Shown: one piece after another, positions 7,168 to 9,381 of the stretch
Layout of the letters: the number at the start of each line of letters is the position of its first letter
How positions within the stretch are numbered: position 1 is the first letter of the stretch
NCBI GenBank assembly: GCA_050014835.1
Contig: JBEKCO010000059.1
Location: 1-9,381, forward strand
Source: Bog-793 sp050014835
GTDB taxonomy: Bacteria > Actinomycetota > Acidimicrobiia > Acidimicrobiales > Bog-793
Direction of reading: 5' to 3'
Length of the DNA: 9,381 bases
Notes under the pieces: model-generated
What the model saw: only the letters and a program-made list of their open reading frames with translations
The model's database searches: none
What the model was told of the DNA's origin: nothing
Made by a program: the position numbers and the translations under genes

Positions 7168-7182
7168 CCGCCCGGTGGGCGG
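7168..7182. promoter_or_regulatory. Palindrome in the divergent regulator/degV promoter region
   Basis: CCGCCC (7168-7173) and GGGCGG (7177-7182) are perfect 6-bp arms around GGT. The repeat fills the middle of the 42-bp gap between the regulator and degV starts. It ends directly against the predicted degV -10 (TAACGT, 7183-7188), where a repressor would block RNA polymerase. Its all-GC arms reduce its significance in this genome. Confidence 0.35.
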
Positions 7183-7188
7183 TAACGT
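7183..7188 (+). promoter_or_regulatory. -10 element for leaderless degV transcript
   Basis: TAACGT fits the actinobacterial TAnnnT pattern and is preceded by GG. Seven nucleotides separate it from the GTG at 7196, so the transcript would begin at or next to the start codon. No Shine-Dalgarno sequence precedes that GTG, which agrees with leaderless translation. No -35 is visible about 17 nt upstream. Confidence 0.45.
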
Positions 7189-7195
7189 CGCCCGC

Positions 7196-8023
7196 GTGGG
7201 CCCCGTGCGAGTCATCACCGACTCGAGCGCCTGCGTGCCCGCGGAGCTCGTCGCCAGATTCGGTGTCTGTGTGCTCCCCATTAGCGTCTTCCTGCCCGAG
7301 GATGGTGCCACCGGCACCGACCCACCCGATGGCGCGCCCGTTCCCGAGGCCCTCGCCCGAGAGGAGCTCGCCGGGGCCAACCACCCCTTCGTGACAGAGT
7401 ACCTGCAGGCCATCGAGTCGCCGGACTTCGATTCCGCCGTCGTCGTCACGCCGGCGATCGAGTTCGCGACCATGTACCGGAACGCCGCGCTCGCCGCGGA
7501 GTTCGCGACCCGTCCCGTCGCGCTCATCGACGCGAGGACGGCCGCCGCCGGCCAGGCGCTCGTCGTCCTCGCCGGTGCCGAGGCGGCCGCCGAGGGGGCC
7601 GGGATGGAGGACGTCGTCCACGTCGTCGAGGAGGCGGCACGCCGTGTCGAGCTCGTCGCCTCGCTCGCGACGCTCGAGCCGATCCGGCGTAGCGGTCCCG
7701 TCCCCGACAACGTGCTCGGCGAGCTTGAGCCGACCGGGGTGCGCAGCGTCTTCCGCATGCGCGACGGCACGGTCGAGCCGCTCGGGACGGCCGAGACGGC
7801 CGACGAGATGCTCGAGATGATCCACGCCGCCTACCGGTTGAGCGCGCTCGCCGGAACAGAGCGCTCCGCGATCTTCCACGCCAATGCCTCGCAGCTGGCG
7901 GCGCGTCTCGGCGAATTGATCGGAGGGGTCGACTTCGTCAGCGGGTTCAGCGTGGCGATGCAGGTCCACACAGGAGGCGGCGTCGTCGGTGCGGCGTGGA
8001 TCCCGTCGGAAGCGGCATCCTGA
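7196..8023 (+). CDS. DegV family protein (divergent)
   Basis: A 275-residue protein of the DegV fold. Family members bind fatty acids, and in some Gram-positive bacteria they pass them to fatty acid kinase. Evidence: the N-terminus VRVITDSSACVPAEL (residues 4-18), matching the DegV opening with TDS; IDARTAAAGQALVVLA (111-126), matching the conserved mid-domain helix; and the C-terminal VHTGGGVVGAAW (257-268), a variant of the HTGPGxxG signature. The usual TSxPS-type lipid-headgroup motif is absent: the equivalent place reads ANHPFVTEY (61-69). The GGR segment is replaced by RRSGPVP. Ligand binding may therefore differ. GTG 7196 was chosen because it sits 7 nt after a -10; GTG 7205 would remove only three residues. 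It is divergent from the MerR-TetR gene and may share its control region. A fatty-acid link to membrane lipid supply next to squalene genes is speculative. Confidence 0.82.
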   Translation: MGPVRVITDSSACVPAELVARFGVCVLPISVFLPEDGATGTDPPDGAPVPEALAREELAGANHPFVTEYLQAIESPDFDSAVVVTPAIEFATMYRNAALAAEFATRPVALIDARTAAAGQALVVLAGAEAAAEGAGMEDVVHVVEEAARRVELVASLATLEPIRRSGPVPDNVLGELEPTGVRSVFRMRDGTVEPLGTAETADEMLEMIHAAYRLSALAGTERSAIFHANASQLAARLGELIGGVDFVSGFSVAMQVHTGGGVVGAAWIPSEAAS

Positions 8024-8050
8024 GCTGCACCAAAGAGCGCGTTCGCGCGG

Positions 8051-8056
8051 TACCGT
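8051..8056 (+). promoter_or_regulatory. Putative -10 element upstream of the membrane protein gene
   Basis: TACCGT fits TAnnnT and has the same GG in front as the degV -10. The start point would be about 8062-8063, some 34 nt before the GTG of the membrane protein gene and 5-6 nt before a small upstream ATG at 8068. No clear -35 was found. Confidence 0.3.
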
Positions 8057-8067
8057 CTGCGCGACCG

Positions 8068-8100
8068 ATGAGACGTAAGAACAATCGGGGGCGGCGGTGA
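8068..8100 (+). CDS. Possible 10-codon leader ORF (MRRKNNRGRR)
   Basis: ATG at 8068 opens a ten-codon, strongly basic ORF whose TGA (8098-8100) overlaps the GTG start (8097-8099) of the membrane protein gene by 4 nt. The ATG lies 11 nt after the TACCGT -10, so it would sit close to the 5' end of the transcript. Translation of this mini-ORF could couple initiation of the next gene, which has only a G-rich, atypical ribosome site. Chance occurrence is quite possible. Confidence 0.25.
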   Translation: MRRKNNRGRR

Positions 8101-8816
8101 CGAACGGGAACGACACGGGGGAGAGCGGCAAGGCGACCCGCGTCAACCCGCAGGCCGCGGCCCCCGGAGCCCCGCAACCGGAGTCCGCCATCACGACAGC
8201 GGAGATACCGCGCATCTCCGTCCCCGTGAGCCCGCAGTTCACCCGGGGCGACGGCTGGCAACCTGACATCGAGCGGCGACTGCCGGCGCCGTGGGGCGTC
8301 GAGCTCGCCGTCTGGATCCTTTTCGTCCTGTTCGTCCTCGGCCTGATCGGGCTCGCCGCCGAACACTTCCACCCTGGCTGGGTCGCATCCCTGCACAACA
8401 CGACGTCGGTCGGCCGCCATCACGGCGCGACGGGCGCGACGTCGACAACGACCCCGCCTTCGGGCAGCTCGACGACGCAGCCTTCCCGGACGCTCGGGAA
8501 GCTCGTGCTCCTCACGACATCGAAGAGCGGCGTGACCTACTCGGTCCCGTCGTCCTCGTCGTTCACCATTGTCGTGTCGACGACCAATCCCTGCTACACG
8601 CTCGTGAAATCGCCGCCCAGTGCCGCGCACTTCGTGTTCGCCGCCACGATCACTCCGAACCAGAGCCCCGAGACGATCAGCGTCGGCGGGTCAGCCTCGG
8701 TCATCCTCTCCGCCCAGGCCTCGGCGATCACGATCAAGGTCGGATCGAAACAGATCGGGTCGATCGCGCCGCCTCGGGCATTCATCACCTACACGTTCAA
8801 GCCGTCCGGTCACTGA
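8097..8816 (+). CDS. Single-pass membrane protein with Ser/Thr linker and RodZ-C-like outer domain
   Basis: I do not recognise a named gene. The 239 residues divide into four parts. Residues 1-66 are a polar, Pro-rich cytoplasmic segment. Residues 69-88 (ELAVWILFVLFVLGLIGLAA) are one transmembrane helix with no signal-peptide cleavage site. Residues 100-132 are a low-complexity linker rich in Ser, Thr, Gly and Pro. Residues 133-239 are a Ser/Thr-rich beta domain. That domain contains FTIVVSTTNPCYTLVKS, then ATITPNQSPETISVGGSASV and ITIKVGSKQIGSI. Its layout (aromatic or Cys near the start, a GG-turn, a VGSKQIG strand) resembles the C-terminal DUF4115 domain of RodZ-like proteins, though the RodZ helix-turn-helix is missing. 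It is probably type II, with the C-terminus outside. An in-frame TAA at 8076 rules out a longer start. GTG 8097 is preceded by GGGGGCGG only. Confidence 0.75.
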   Translation: MTNGNDTGESGKATRVNPQAAAPGAPQPESAITTAEIPRISVPVSPQFTRGDGWQPDIERRLPAPWGVELAVWILFVLFVLGLIGLAAEHFHPGWVASLHNTTSVGRHHGATGATSTTTPPSGSSTTQPSRTLGKLVLLTTSKSGVTYSVPSSSSFTIVVSTTNPCYTLVKSPPSAAHFVFAATITPNQSPETISVGGSASVILSAQASAITIKVGSKQIGSIAPPRAFITYTFKPSGH

Positions 8817-8821
8817 CGCCT

Positions 8822-8845
8822 GCGGGGACGGTCGTCCGCCCCCGC
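8822..8845 (+). terminator. Hairpin after the membrane protein gene, terminator-like without U-tract
   Basis: GCGGGGAC (8822-8829) can pair with GTCC-G-CCCC and the following GC (8834-8845) around GGTC, with a one-base bulge. It begins 5 nt after the TGA at 8814-8816. No T-run follows. Strong GC hairpins without U-tracts are common 3' ends in high-GC actinobacteria, so the call is plausible but weak. Confidence 0.4.
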
Positions 8846-8925
8846 CGCGAACGATGCCCGTGGCGTCCCCGCGCGGCACCGCCGTGTGGGCCACTATGGA
8901 CGGGTCATCGACGTGAAGCCGAACC

Positions 8926-8931
8926 AGGAGG
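8926..8931 (+). promoter_or_regulatory. Strong ribosome binding site for ybjQ
   Basis: A perfect AGGAGG lies 8 nt before the ATG at 8940. It is the best Shine-Dalgarno in the window. It fixes the start against the longer frame opening at 8886, which would add 18 unconserved residues. Confidence 0.85.
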
Positions 8932-8939
8932 ACACCGCG

Positions 8940-9263
8940 ATGCTGATCGCAACGACAAATGACGTCCCGGGATACGAGATCGAGGAGGTCCTCGGTGAGG
9001 TGTTCGGCCTCACCGTGCGCTCGCGCAACGCGTTCTCCCAGATGGGTGCCGGCCTGAAGTCGATCGTCGGCGGCGAGCTGAAGGGCATGACGAAGAACCT
9101 CGAGAGCAGCCGCCAAGCAGTCATCGACCGTCTGGCCGAGGCGGCGACCGCGCGCGGCGGCAACGCCGTCCTGGCGATGCGCTTCGACACCTCCGAGATG
9201 GGCGGCGTCTGGACCGAGATCTGCGCTTACGGCACCGCCGCCAGGGTCACGAAGAAGAGCTAG
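8940..9263 (+). CDS. YbjQ/UPF0145 family protein (putative heavy-metal-binding domain)
   Basis: A 107-residue small cytoplasmic protein of the YbjQ (UPF0145) family. Members form pentameric rings; the heavy-metal-binding label is putative and no firm biochemical role is known. Family marks run along the whole length: TTNDVPGYEIEEVLGEVFG (residues 5-23), then TVRSRN, GGELKGMTKNLESSR (44-58), AVIDRLAEAATARGGNAVLAMRFDT, and the closing strand WTEICAYGTAARV. Length is normal for the family, so it appears complete. The gene follows the membrane protein by 123 nt with its own ribosome site. The TAG stop lies exactly where the insertion sequence seems to begin, so the last base or bases of the stop may come from the element. 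Confidence 0.9.
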   Translation: MLIATTNDVPGYEIEEVLGEVFGLTVRSRNAFSQMGAGLKSIVGGELKGMTKNLESSRQAVIDRLAEAATARGGNAVLAMRFDTSEMGGVWTEICAYGTAARVTKKS

Positions 9264-9381
9264 TGCCGCGTCAGGCAACGTTTGCGCGTTTTACCAGCTC
9301 ACGTAGTGCTTTGTCGTGAGCGTTGCGGTTCCGCCAGGTGATGTAGCGGCGGATCATCGAGGCCTGCTCTTGATGTGACCG
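9261..9381 (-). mobile_element. End of an IS630-like insertion sequence (partial)
   Basis: From about 9261 the base composition shifts: 9264-9381 is about 59% GC, clearly below the flanking genes. The reverse strand encodes a transposase C-terminus. IS630-family elements insert at TA dinucleotides. The TA at 9261-9262, within the ybjQ stop codon, is a natural candidate junction, and the terminal repeat would then begin around GTGCCGCGTCAGG. The other end and the second inverted repeat are outside the window, so the boundary is inferred. Confidence 0.6.
9271..9381 (-). CDS. IS630-like transposase, C-terminal 36 residues (gene runs off the right edge)
   Basis: Read on the minus strand from the window edge, one frame is open to a TGA at 9273-9271. 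It encodes 36 residues with the segments EQASMIRRYITWRNRNAHD and ALRELVKRANVA. The RRYITWRNRNA helix followed by a KRANVA terminus resembles the C-terminus of actinobacterial IS630-type DDE transposases. The stop lies only 7 nt from the ybjQ stop, so the transposase terminus would overlap the element's inverted repeat. The two catalytic Asp residues and the Glu would lie outside the window. This frame has lower GC than its neighbours, consistent with transfer. The family assignment rests on a short segment. Confidence 0.65.
   Translation of the reverse strand, partial: RSHQEQASMIRRYITWRNRNAHDKALRELVKRANVA

Noticed and set aside
8037..8048. GCGCG-TT-CGCGC inverted repeat after degV as a terminator
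   Set aside because: The 2-nt loop is too short for an RNA hairpin, there is no U-tract, and such GC runs are expected by chance here.
6290..8401. 703-residue minus-strand frame including the regulator
   Set aside because: Everything beyond about 7153 is antisense to degV and the membrane protein and has no recognisable domain.

Overview
The window is GC-rich, and its genes use GTG starts and overlap tightly, as in an actinobacterium. The Dxs has the actinobacterial-type segment ENSHASTALSYA. The class cannot be fixed from the sequence alone; a soil Acidimicrobiia-like lineage is a guess.

Left two thirds (1-6048, minus strand): a five-gene isoprenoid/squalene operon, read right to left as dxs, hpnC, hpnD, hpnE and a polyprenyl diphosphate synthase that runs off the left edge. 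Dxs feeds the MEP pathway. The prenyl synthase would supply the C15 allylic diphosphate. HpnC, HpnD and HpnE convert farnesyl diphosphate to squalene via presqualene diphosphate and hydroxysqualene. All four junctions are 4-nt stop/start overlaps (ATGA once, GTGA three times). A squalene-hopene cyclase would be expected beyond the left edge but is not in view.

Control region (6049-6289): the dxs leader contains a plausible promoter (TTGACG, 17 nt, AAGGAT on the minus strand). A perfect 6-4-6 palindrome of TetR-operator type lies just downstream of its predicted start point, and a second palindrome touches the -35. Immediately upstream, on the same strand, is a gene for an unusual regulator: an N-terminal MerR-type winged helix fused to a C-terminal TetR repressor (6290-7153). 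It is the obvious candidate to control the operon.

Right third (7196-9263, plus strand): three genes diverge from the regulator. They encode a divergent DegV-family protein (probably from a leaderless GTG start), a single-pass membrane protein with a Ser/Thr-rich linker and a beta-rich RodZ-C-like outer domain, and a YbjQ/UPF0145 family protein with a strong ribosome binding site.

Right edge (9261-9381): composition drops and the reverse strand encodes the last 36 residues of an IS630-like transposase. The element apparently abuts, or supplies, the TAG stop of ybjQ. No rRNA, tRNA or CRISPR array was seen.
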